Source: Candidatus Thalassarchaeaceae archaeon | Lineage (GTDB): Archaea; Thermoplasmatota; Poseidoniia; Poseidoniales; Thalassarchaeaceae | Direction: 5' to 3' | Assembly (NCBI GenBank): GCA_030747885.1 | Contig: JASLJW010000188.1 | Span: forward strand, 1-15,548 | DNA: 15,548 nt | Shown: piece by piece, positions 7,882 to 14,035 of the stretch | Layout of the letters: every line of letters starts with the position of its first letter | Position numbering within the stretch: position 1 is the stretch's first letter | Position numbers and translations under genes: made by a program | Notes under the pieces: generated by a model | Databases searched by the model: none | What the model saw: only the letters and a program-made list of their open reading frames with translations | Told to the model about the DNA's origin: nothing

Positions 7882-7912
7882 CCCACTAAAGAGAGAATTA
7901 GGGGTATTTTTT
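7882..7912 (+). terminator. Terminator-like hairpin followed by T-run
   Basis: CCC-A-CTAA pairs with TTAGGGG around the loop AGAGAGAA (7890-7897), with A7885 bulged. TATTTTTT follows immediately (7905-7912). This has the shape of an intrinsic terminator and would end a plus-strand transcript just before the promoter of the zinc-ribbon gene. Archaeal terminators mainly need the T-run, which is present. Confidence 0.45.
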
Positions 7913-7917
7913 GATCA

Positions 7918-7927
7918 TTATACGTAT
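7918..7927 (+). promoter_or_regulatory. Possible TATA box of the zinc-ribbon gene
   Basis: TTATACGTAT lies about 32-41 bp before the ATG at 7959. At the usual archaeal distance of about 25 bp this predicts a start of transcription within about 10-15 nt of the ATG, a near-leaderless mRNA, in line with the lack of a ribosome binding site there. Confidence 0.35.
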
Positions 7928-7958
7928 GATTCAAATCTCTATTCATTTACGACCCGAT

Positions 7959-8108
7959 ATGACTTACGAAGGGTTCTGCTTGAAATGTAAAACATATGGC
8001 CCAATCAGCAATATTCAACATGCCACAATGAAAAATGGCCGTAAGCGTGTTTTTGGTACTTGTTCAGAAGAAGGATGTACTGGAAAAATATCGAAAATTG
8101 TAGGTTGA
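7959..8108 (+). CDS. Small zinc-ribbon protein, 49 aa (DUF5679-like)
   Basis: The 49-residue product starts MTYEGFCLKCKTYGPI and carries one likely zinc site: C-x2-C near residues 7-10 and C-x4-C in GTCSEEGCTGK near the end. The layout (Cys knuckle, KNGRKRVFGTC, second knuckle) resembles the small DUF5679-type zinc ribbons that also occur at topoisomerase ends; this assignment is from memory of the pattern. I chose the ATG at 7959 because the extra 16 upstream residues in the open frame are Ile-rich and unlike the family. It stops next to the convergent NikR-like gene with no gap between the two stop codons. Role unknown; nucleic-acid binding is typical of such ribbons. Confidence 0.65.
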   Translation: MTYEGFCLKCKTYGPISNIQHATMKNGRKRVFGTCSEEGCTGKISKIVG

Positions 8109-8531
8109 TTAACAACATCCTTCGTTCCTCATCGGAGCTGTGACGAATGAAACCTTGTCTACATTGTTTGTATTCTGAAGTTTTTCAATGACCTGGCGAA
8201 CATTAGATGCCTCGCCTTTAACCTGAATAACATCAACGCATGAGTGACTATATGTGAGACTACTATGGTTATACGATGCAACTTCAAGAGTATCTGAATG
8301 GCTGACCATCAATTTTTGATCAGTGCCGTGCTGATAATAAACAATCAAATGACCTTCTAAAATTTCATTTTCACGCATATCGTTTAATTCCCCTCTTTGC
8401 TGAATTTCTGCGTAAAATAATACTGCATCTCGAATAAAACGACTGCGATTATGGTAACCAGATTTTGTGGCTAACCCTTCTAACTCATTGGCAAATTCAC
8501 GATCCGAACTGAATGAAATTATTTGGCTCAT
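8109..8531 (-). CDS. NikR-like metal-responsive transcription regulator (RHH + ACT-like domain)
   Basis: DNA-binding repressor-type protein of 140 aa. Residues 1-42 are a ribbon-helix-helix: the strand QIISFSSDREF, then helices with the typical SGYHNRSRFIRDAV. Residues 55-135 match the NikR ACT-like metal domain: HLIVYYQH, then VDVIQVKGEASNVRQVIEKL. NikR nickel ligands in E. coli are His76, His87, His89 and Cys95. Here His78 and His89 keep the 11-residue spacing of the first two, Cys98 fits the last, but the third is Ser91, and a new His96 lies beside Cys98. The protein ends in Cys-Cys. It is transcribed away from the zinc-type importer across an 87-bp gap, so it probably regulates that importer and itself. 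The metal sensed may be zinc or manganese rather than nickel (inference). Confidence 0.88.
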   Translation of the reverse strand: MSQIISFSSDREFANELEGLATKSGYHNRSRFIRDAVLFYAEIQQRGELNDMRENEILEGHLIVYYQHGTDQKLMVSHSDTLEVASYNHSSLTYSHSCVDVIQVKGEASNVRQVIEKLQNTNNVDKVSFVTAPMRNEGCC

Positions 8532-8618
8532 AAATCTCCGAAAATATTTGCCTTAATAATAATTATTCATTCACTAATTAATAGTTTTAATTAAATAGTT
8601 AATATTACTCGCACGGCC
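8532..8618. promoter_or_regulatory. Bidirectional promoter/operator between the regulator and znuA
   Basis: This 87-bp AT-rich gap separates the divergent start codons. It holds a perfect 6-1-6 dyad AATAAT-A-ATTATT (8555-8567) at TATA distance from the regulator ATG, and the palindrome TTTAATTAAA (8586-8595) at TATA distance from the znuA ATG. It also holds a near-direct repeat AATTAATAGTT / AATTAAATAGTT (8576-8586, 8589-8600). Neither gene has a ribosome binding site, which suggests leaderless mRNAs. Dyads over both TATA boxes would let one regulator shut both genes; binding is inferred. Confidence 0.5.
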
Positions 8619-11069
8619 ATGAATAATAGAACTTTGAGAGTTGCCATGGTTAGCATGATTATGATAATGTCAAGTTTGGCAGGATGTTTATCGACAGAAG
8701 AGCCATTGCCTGGAACAGAAGATAGCGAAGTGCTCGGAAAGGTAATTGTTTCAACTTATCACGTCGAACAATTAGTTTCTGCAGTTGCAGGAGATACACT
8801 AGATGTGGAATTGTTGGCTCCATCTAACGTCCCTGTCCACGATTTTGAACCTTCAGCAAATGATATTCTCAGACTGCAGGGTGCTGACTTATTTTTGTAT
8901 CATGGATTAAATCTTGAACCATGGGTTGAAACAACTCTTTCATCTCTAAGTACAGCAGCTCCTGATTCAGTATCTACACATGGAATGCCTACAGGTGAAA
9001 CTACTCTGGATTACGAATCTATACTGATTAGCGAATTGTGCGAGCTTGCCGAAGGACCATTTGAACGTACTAATCTAAGCATGAATGAAAGTTCAATGCC
9101 TGAGATTCATGCTGAACATGTAACACACAGTATGTGGTTCCCTGAGATGGACCATGATGACCACGATGAGGACCATGATGACCACGATGAGGACCATGAT
9201 GGTCACGATGATGACCATGATGGCCACGATGATGATCACGGTGACCATGATGACCATGCAGGACATGGGCACGCTTCACCTATGGAGACAATCACTAACC
9301 CAAGTGGCTGTCCAAGTGATTATGTAATCGTAATATACGAACTAGAGAAGGGAGATGTTGTAATCGAATTCGAAGCAGAAGACGACCATAATTTCAATAT
9401 GACTGTACTTAAGATGGGAGGAGGACACGCTCACCATCACCACGGTCATGATGAACATGATGAACATGATGGCCATGATGATGAAATCACAGAAGAAGAC
9501 TGTGAAAGAAGAAATGGCACCTGGGAAGAAGCTCCAGACAGAGTAGGGCAATTCTACTGTGATTTTGGCCATGGCGAACATGATGATCATGACGACCATG
9601 ATCGTGATGATCATGATGATGAAATGACACCTGAAATGGTTTTACAGATGGCTGATTCAAATAACGACAGTCACATTTCCTGGGATGAATTCTGGGTAGT
9701 TTTCAACAGTGATGAACATGATGATGACGATCATGGCGACAACCATGATGACCATAATGGATCTCATGATGATATGGATGAGGCAACGGAAGAATACATG
9801 ATGGGATTGTTTTATGCCGCATTCAATGAATCTGATATGTATTACTACAACGGAGGCAGCAATGATGCTGGAGATGGATTGCTAAATATCTCTGAATTGG
9901 CAATATTCGTTGAAGAAATTGAACATGTTGAGGAAGACATGGAATCAGCTAGCATTACAATCCTACTCTCGATGTTTGATGCTGATGATGATGGAAATCT
10001 GTCACTAAGTGAATTTACCAGTTTCATGGAAACTATGAACGACGATCAGGACAACCATGATGGCCACAATGGATCTCATGATGACCACCAAGAAGTCTGT
10101 TATGACAGTAGCACAGGCAGTATAAATTCTGCTTACGACAATCAAACTGATTGTGAAGCTACAGGACTCGTGTGGACAGATATGGAAGTCTTGATGATGG
10201 AAATGATGTTCAACATGTATGATAACAATAGTGATGGATACATCAATGCTTCAGAACTTGGTATGATGATGGAGATGGGAGATGATGGCCACCATGACGA
10301 AGAACATGGAGTCATAGGTTTCGCAAATCTACATGTCGAAGCAGAGGGAGAATACGGATTCCTCCTGCCTAGTGACGTAACAATGCATGTTTTGATCAGC
10401 AGAGATGCTCATGAGGGTCATGGCCATGATGACCATGATGACCACGGTGATGAAGACCGTGATGGTCATGAGGACCATGATGACCATGGTGATGAAGACC
10501 GTGATGAGCATGATGATCATGATGACCACGAAGAAATACCATACGACCCACATAGTTGGCTCGATCCTTTGGCCTTCAAAGTCCAAATCGATATTGTTCT
10601 AGATGCATTAATCACAGCATTCCCAGATGGACAAGAAAGCTTCACAGCAAATGCAAATGCCTACAAAGTTGAATTGGATTCACTAATTGACGACTTTGAA
10701 GATACCTTTGGAGAAGAAGGCACATGTTCTGGAAAAGACAAGACAATTGTTGCAAATCACAATGCTTATTCCTATCTTGCTCAAAGATATGATATTGAGT
10801 TTACCACCATTCACGGGGTTGATCCTGAAGGAGAACCATCTGCTGAAGACATTGCAGAAGTTGTTGAAACAATCGAAGATAAGGAAATTACTGTTTTCTT
10901 TGTTGAAGAATTCACTGACCCGACATCAGTTGATTCGATTGTTTCTCAATCTGGGGTAACAGTTCTTTACCTGTATACGATGGAATTGCCCCCAAGTAAT
11001 GATGGTGATGATTACTTGTCGTTGATGAAGAAAAATCTGGACAACCTAACTACCGGAATTGGGTGTTGA
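8619..11069 (+). CDS. znuA: Zinc/manganese ABC transporter binding lipoprotein with giant His/Asp and EF-hand insertion
   Basis: Metal-capturing subunit of the importer, anchored outside the cell: signal peptide with lipobox LAGC (Cys23). The N-lobe (about 35-115) has VIVSTYHVEQLVSAVAGD and VPVHDFEPS with metal ligand His74. The C-lobe (about 641-816) has YDPHSWLDP (His645), IVANHNAYSYLA (His714) and FFVEEF (Glu763/764). Normal family length is about 300; this protein has 816. The excess sits where the family has a short His-rich loop. It contains seven His/Asp tracts (about 178-220, 267-289, 315-335, 364-387, 474-491, 556-564, 596-639) and three canonical EF-hand loops: D345-E356, D454-E465 and D535-E546. 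A fourth, degenerate one lies near 406-427. Cysteine pairs and a beta-rich segment are also present. The tracts could gather metal near the membrane; calcium binding by the EF hands is inferred. Confidence 0.93.
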   Translation: MNNRTLRVAMVSMIMIMSSLAGCLSTEEPLPGTEDSEVLGKVIVSTYHVEQLVSAVAGDTLDVELLAPSNVPVHDFEPSANDILRLQGADLFLYHGLNLEPWVETTLSSLSTAAPDSVSTHGMPTGETTLDYESILISELCELAEGPFERTNLSMNESSMPEIHAEHVTHSMWFPEMDHDDHDEDHDDHDEDHDGHDDDHDGHDDDHGDHDDHAGHGHASPMETITNPSGCPSDYVIVIYELEKGDVVIEFEAEDDHNFNMTVLKMGGGHAHHHHGHDEHDEHDGHDDEITEEDCERRNGTWEEAPDRVGQFYCDFGHGEHDDHDDHDRDDHDDEMTPEMVLQMADSNNDSHISWDEFWVVFNSDEHDDDDHGDNHDDHNGSHDDMDEATEEYMMGLFYAAFNESDMYYYNGGSNDAGDGLLNISELAIFVEEIEHVEEDMESASITILLSMFDADDDGNLSLSEFTSFMETMNDDQDNHDGHNGSHDDHQEVCYDSSTGSINSAYDNQTDCEATGLVWTDMEVLMMEMMFNMYDNNSDGYINASELGMMMEMGDDGHHDEEHGVIGFANLHVEAEGEYGFLLPSDVTMHVLISRDAHEGHGHDDHDDHGDEDRDGHEDHDDHGDEDRDEHDDHDDHEEIPYDPHSWLDPLAFKVQIDIVLDALITAFPDGQESFTANANAYKVELDSLIDDFEDTFGEEGTCSGKDKTIVANHNAYSYLAQRYDIEFTTIHGVDPEGEPSAEDIAEVVETIEDKEITVFFVEEFTDPTSVDSIVSQSGVTVLYLYTMELPPSNDGDDYLSLMKKNLDNLTTGIGC
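9150..9278 (+). repeat. His/Asp-coding repeat tract 1 inside znuA
   Basis: Tandem-like units of GACCATGATGACCACGATGA type encode (D/H)-rich sequence, residues about 178-220, with His spaced every second to fourth residue. Near-identical units suggest growth by repeat slippage. The antisense frame is open here only because of this composition. Confidence 0.8.
10404..10532 (+). repeat. His/Asp-coding repeat tract 7 inside znuA
   Basis: A second long tract (residues about 596-639), just before the C-lobe motif YDPHSW. It contains a longer duplicated unit: the stretch GATGACCA(C/T)GGTGATGAAG then ACCGTGATG occurs twice, at about 10436-10465 and 10478-10507, which points to a recent local duplication. 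Confidence 0.75.
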
Positions 11070-11151
11070 TTTAGAAATTTAATCAAGAATGGTACTAAAC
11101 ATAAGTTCTTTAGTTTAATTCGTAGAATGCAAATTACTAGGTTGGATAGTA

Positions 11152-11958
11152 ATGATACAGCATTTTGATGATTCTATAGAAGATTCAATTATCTTAAAAA
11201 TCGAAAACTTGTCTGTTTACCGTTCAGGAAAGCTGGTCATAAAAGATATTGATATGACAATTAATAGAGGAGAATTTGTCGGTTTAGTAGGCCCAAATGG
11301 TAGTGGTAAATCTACACTACTACTTGCCATTCTAGGTGTTTTGAAATCTCAAAAAGGATCGATTGAAATCTATAATCAACAACCAATGTCCAGAAAACTC
11401 TACGGAAGAATCGGTTGGGTTTCACAAGCAGCAGCAAATCTACCTAAGCATGTCAAGATTACCGTACGTGAATTAGTACAATTGGGTACGGTAAATCTCA
11501 ACAATTTGTTATCTAGAATTACTGAAGAAAGACGAATAAGAGTTGATGAAGCCATCAAGATGGTAGGTCTAGAGGATGTTCAACACATAGATATTAGTCG
11601 ACTTTCAGGCGGACAACGGCAAAGAGCCGTCATTGCTCGAGCACTAGCAACTCAGGCTGAATTTATTCTTCTTGATGAGCCGTTGGTTGGAATAGATCGT
11701 GATTCAAGAAATGATTTACTCAAATTATTGGATCAACTATGTCATGAAAAGGAAAAAACAATCTTGATGGTATCTCATGATTTAACTGCTATTCGTCAGA
11801 CTGCTCACAGGATGATTTTCCTAGAAGAGACAATTCAATTTGATGGAGTTACTGAGGATTTTCCTAATCTGACGGGGCTTGCCGATTTAAGAGGAATTCA
11901 TGCTGTTCATGATCAAACTCATTATCACGGTAAAGCACATTCAATGGAGGATGAATAA
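11152..11958 (+). CDS. znuC: Zinc/manganese-type ABC transporter ATP-binding protein
   Basis: Drives metal import with the permease encoded next. The 268 residues carry Walker A GPNGSGKST (47-55), a Q-loop in GWVSQAAANLPK, the signature LSGGQRQR, Walker B FILLDEP, the D-loop region VGIDRDSR, and the switch MVSHDL. The LSGGQ-type signature is the importer form, unlike the exporter ATPase at 1227-2057. The last 20 residues hold five His (250, 253, 257, 259, 263), a possible cytoplasmic metal-binding tail. The 82-nt gap after znuA has a TATA-like TTTAATT at 11114-11120 that could give a second, near-leaderless transcript. The stop overlaps the znuB start (TAATG). Confidence 0.95.
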   Translation: MIQHFDDSIEDSIILKIENLSVYRSGKLVIKDIDMTINRGEFVGLVGPNGSGKSTLLLAILGVLKSQKGSIEIYNQQPMSRKLYGRIGWVSQAAANLPKHVKITVRELVQLGTVNLNNLLSRITEERRIRVDEAIKMVGLEDVQHIDISRLSGGQRQRAVIARALATQAEFILLDEPLVGIDRDSRNDLLKLLDQLCHEKEKTILMVSHDLTAIRQTAHRMIFLEETIQFDGVTEDFPNLTGLADLRGIHAVHDQTHYHGKAHSMEDE

Positions 11959-12875
11959 TGGCCTTTGGAGGAATTGTATTGGAGATATTTATCCCATTGT
12001 TGGAATTTATTGCACCTGTAATTCCAGGAGATACATTTCCTTATTTTTTTACAATGGAAATTTTTCAACGTGCATTGATTGCATCATTATTGGTAACAAT
12101 TGTTGCTAGTTTGCTTGGGACTTTTCTAATGATTAGGAATCTAGCACTTATTGGAGATGGTCTAGCCCACGTATCATTTGGAGGAGTGGCTATCGGTATT
12201 GTACTAGGTGCTGCTTCTCCATTATGGTATGCACTAGTTTTTAGCATAACTGCAGCAATATTGATTCATGAAATGCAATCAAGAGAAATCCTTACTGGTG
12301 ATGCTTCCATTGCAATTTTCCTAACAGGAATGCTTGCTTTGGGGCTAGTAGTGTTAAGAATCTGGGGGGGAGGAATTACAACTGATATCGAAGGATATCT
12401 TTTTGGAAATCTACTCTTAATAGATGAGGCAAGTCTCGACTTAATTTCAGTAATTTGTATTATCTCATTTGTACTTATTCTGTTTATTAGAACAGCATTA
12501 CTTGCAAGCACAATTGATCCACTAGCAGCACGTGTTCAAGGAATCCCAGTTGGGGCGATTGGGTTGGGATTCAGCATCATTACTGCTGGTGTGGTTGTTA
12601 GTATGGTGCAAGTAGTTGGAACCTTACTTGTTACAGCTTTGTTAGTTACTCCTGCGGCGACCGCACAATTGATTGGACGGAGTTTTCGTTCGTGTTTAAT
12701 TTGGAGTCAAATCATTGGTTTAAGTTCTGTAATATTAGGGCTATATTTCTCCGCTGAAATGAATACTGGAAGTGGGTCGATGATTGCTCTAGTTGCCGCA
12801 ATTATCTTTGGTTTAGTTGCAATTATACAAACATCTGTCAAAGCAATCATTCAACCAACCGATAATACAAATTGA
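11958..12875 (+). CDS. znuB: Zinc/manganese-type ABC transporter permease (ABC-3 family)
   Basis: Membrane channel of the importer, 305 aa with about eight hydrophobic segments and an N-terminal segment of about 35 residues before the first core helix. Family landmarks are IGDGLAHVSFGGVAIGI (about 65-81), GDASIAIFLTGMLALGL, GYLFGNLL, and GTLLVTALLVTPAATAQLI near 220-240. The ATG shares one base with the znuC stop (TAATG), so translation is coupled. Distinction of zinc from manganese or iron cannot be made from the permease; the His-rich binding protein argues for zinc. No terminator-like hairpin is evident in the 55 bp before the tRNA gene, so read-through into it is possible. Confidence 0.95.
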   Translation: MAFGGIVLEIFIPLLEFIAPVIPGDTFPYFFTMEIFQRALIASLLVTIVASLLGTFLMIRNLALIGDGLAHVSFGGVAIGIVLGAASPLWYALVFSITAAILIHEMQSREILTGDASIAIFLTGMLALGLVVLRIWGGGITTDIEGYLFGNLLLIDEASLDLISVICIISFVLILFIRTALLASTIDPLAARVQGIPVGAIGLGFSIITAGVVVSMVQVVGTLLVTALLVTPAATAQLIGRSFRSCLIWSQIIGLSSVILGLYFSAEMNTGSGSMIALVAAIIFGLVAIIQTSVKAIIQPTDNTN

Positions 12876-12930
12876 AAATATCCTAACCGATTCCTTCATG
12901 ATGAGGGGGCTTTTCGCACAACTATCACAT

Positions 12931-13006
12931 GGGCTTGTGGTCTAGGGGTTATGACGTCGCCTTGACATGGCGAAGATCCCAGGTTCAATTCCTGGCAAGC
13001 CCACCA
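12931..13006 (+). tRNA. tRNA-Val (anticodon GAC), CCA encoded
   Basis: A complete cloverleaf is visible. The acceptor stem GGGCTTG (12931-12937) pairs with CAAGCCC; the D-arm is GTC...GAC. The anticodon stem TCGCC/GGCGA is perfect around the loop TTGACAT, with anticodon GAC reading GTC/GTT codons. The T-arm is CCAGG-TTCAATT-CCTGG. Discriminator A13003 is followed by a genome-encoded CCA (13004-13006). There is no intron. The 3' end lies 4 nt from the stop codon of the convergent alaX gene. Confidence 0.97.
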
Positions 13007-13010
13007 TTCT

Positions 13011-13718
13011 TTACTCGAAGCGATAACTAACTCGTAATTTTCCTGCACCTTTCGATTTTACACGGTCGAGTACTACACGTGGTATTACTCCTGTAGATTC
13101 TACATGAGTGCCAGCACATGGACACACATCTATTGTATCAATATCGATTACTCGCAAACTACTGACATTAGGTATTCTATTCAAATCGATTCGAACACGT
13201 GAATCAGATTTCAAGTCATCAAGTGAACGATTATCCATTGTAACTTCATGATTGGACTTGATTTCATCATTCATGAATTCTATTAATTCTTCAGGAGAAA
13301 ATAAATCACGATTTTCAAATTGCAAGTCTATACGTGTAGATTCAATTCCTATTTGATTGCCTACAGTAACTCCTCCCCAATGTTCGTGCGCTAATGCACT
13401 GGCGAGATGTTGAGCCGTATGCATCCGAGCTAATGCTGACCTTCTTTCAACATCAATGACCCCTTGAACAACTGTTCCAATTGGGGGAGGGGTTCCCTCA
13501 ACTTGATGTAAAACCTCATTCCTCCCCTTAACATCAATCACTGAAACTTCTCCTCCATCATATGTGATAATTCCAGTATCATGCGGCTGCCCACCTCCTG
13601 TGGGGTAAAATTCAGTTGATTGAAGCCGAATCCATGAATCCTGTACATCTATCACCTTTGAAGAAAATGGACTAGGATACTCTGATGGATGAAGAAGCAA
13701 TCTAGCATCTGTATCCAT
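13011..13718 (-). CDS. alaX: Alanyl-tRNA editing protein AlaX
   Basis: Free-standing editing enzyme that removes serine (or glycine) from mischarged tRNA-Ala. The 235 residues show the AlaRS-related N-terminal module with STEFYPTGGGQPHDTG (34-49). The zinc site follows: the first half is MHTAQHLASALAHEH (His100, His104), the second VCPCAGTHVESTG (Cys201, His205). A C-terminal strand GAGKLRVSYRF completes the editing domain. The length and the presence of the GGGQP module fit the medium AlaX class (AlaX-M type); the AlaRS catalytic domain is absent. The ATG lies 2 nt after the stop of the upstream zinc-ribbon gene with GAGG just before, so the two are co-translated. It is convergent with the tRNA-Val gene. 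Confidence 0.94.
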   Translation of the reverse strand: MDTDARLLLHPSEYPSPFSSKVIDVQDSWIRLQSTEFYPTGGGQPHDTGIITYDGGEVSVIDVKGRNEVLHQVEGTPPPIGTVVQGVIDVERRSALARMHTAQHLASALAHEHWGGVTVGNQIGIESTRIDLQFENRDLFSPEELIEFMNDEIKSNHEVTMDNRSLDDLKSDSRVRIDLNRIPNVSSLRVIDIDTIDVCPCAGTHVESTGVIPRVVLDRVKSKGAGKLRVSYRFE

Positions 13719-13720
13719 AC

Positions 13721-14035
13721 TTATTCCTCTTCAAAACGAAAATCTGTGGATCCACCTTCCCAAGGACGAGAAACGTCTTCGTCATCTTCATCATCTGAAT
13801 CGTCTTGAAGGGAGGCATTAGGATTCAACGAATAGAATGAGGGGTCAGCAGATTCTGCGATGCGTGTTGATGCTTCCTTTCGTGCTTCTTCTACTGTTGC
13901 TTCATCTCTCACATGAATGCTGGTATTGAAGCGGCCACATTCGGGACATCGTACTGTATCCTTGGATGAGATGGAACCACAATCTGGACAAGATTCCAAA
14001 TCAGCATATGAGGAGTACAATTCGTCCTCCATCAT
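13721..14035 (-). CDS. Small zinc-ribbon protein with acidic tail, 104 aa
   Basis: The N-terminal 35 residues form a zinc ribbon: SCPDCGSISSKDTVRCPECGR, with two CPxCG knuckles. The rest is helical (TVEEARKEASTRIAES), then a Asp/Glu-rich stretch and the ending WEGGSTDFRFEEE. The start could be ATG 14035, which shares one base with the stop of the upstream gene (TGATG), or GTG 14038, or ATG 14032; I prefer 14035 because a GAGGAG sequence lies just upstream. CPxCG ribbons of this kind bind nucleic acid or protein partners; which applies here is unknown. It is tightly packed between the acidic membrane protein and alaX, so it belongs to that operon. Confidence 0.85.
   Translation of the reverse strand: MMEDELYSSYADLESCPDCGSISSKDTVRCPECGRFNTSIHVRDEATVEEARKEASTRIAESADPSFYSLNPNASLQDDSDDEDDEDVSRPWEGGSTDFRFEEE

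Larger units (their letters stand above)
7722..7912 (+). ncRNA. Candidate small RNA or structured leader
   Basis: Part of a 345-bp stretch without a convincing protein gene. It could be transcribed: a TATA-like element lies at 7692-7700 with a palindrome over it, a strong hairpin follows at 7755-7784, a 10-bp palindrome ATTGGCCAAT at 7809-7818, and a terminator-like hairpin with a T-run ends at 7912. The boundaries are estimates. I do not recognise a known RNA family. The alternative is a long 5' leader of the downstream zinc-ribbon gene with an attenuator, or no RNA at all. Confidence 0.25.

Noticed and set aside
7911..7958. N-terminal extension of the 49-aa zinc-ribbon protein
   Set aside because: The extra residues are Ile-rich, overlap the TATA-like box and follow the terminator T-run; ATG 7959 fits better.
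9070..9279. Minus-strand His/Gly/Arg-rich frame opposite znuA tract 1
   Set aside because: It is a composition by-product of the ACCATGATG repeats; the plus frame is a continuous 816-aa protein with recognised lobes.
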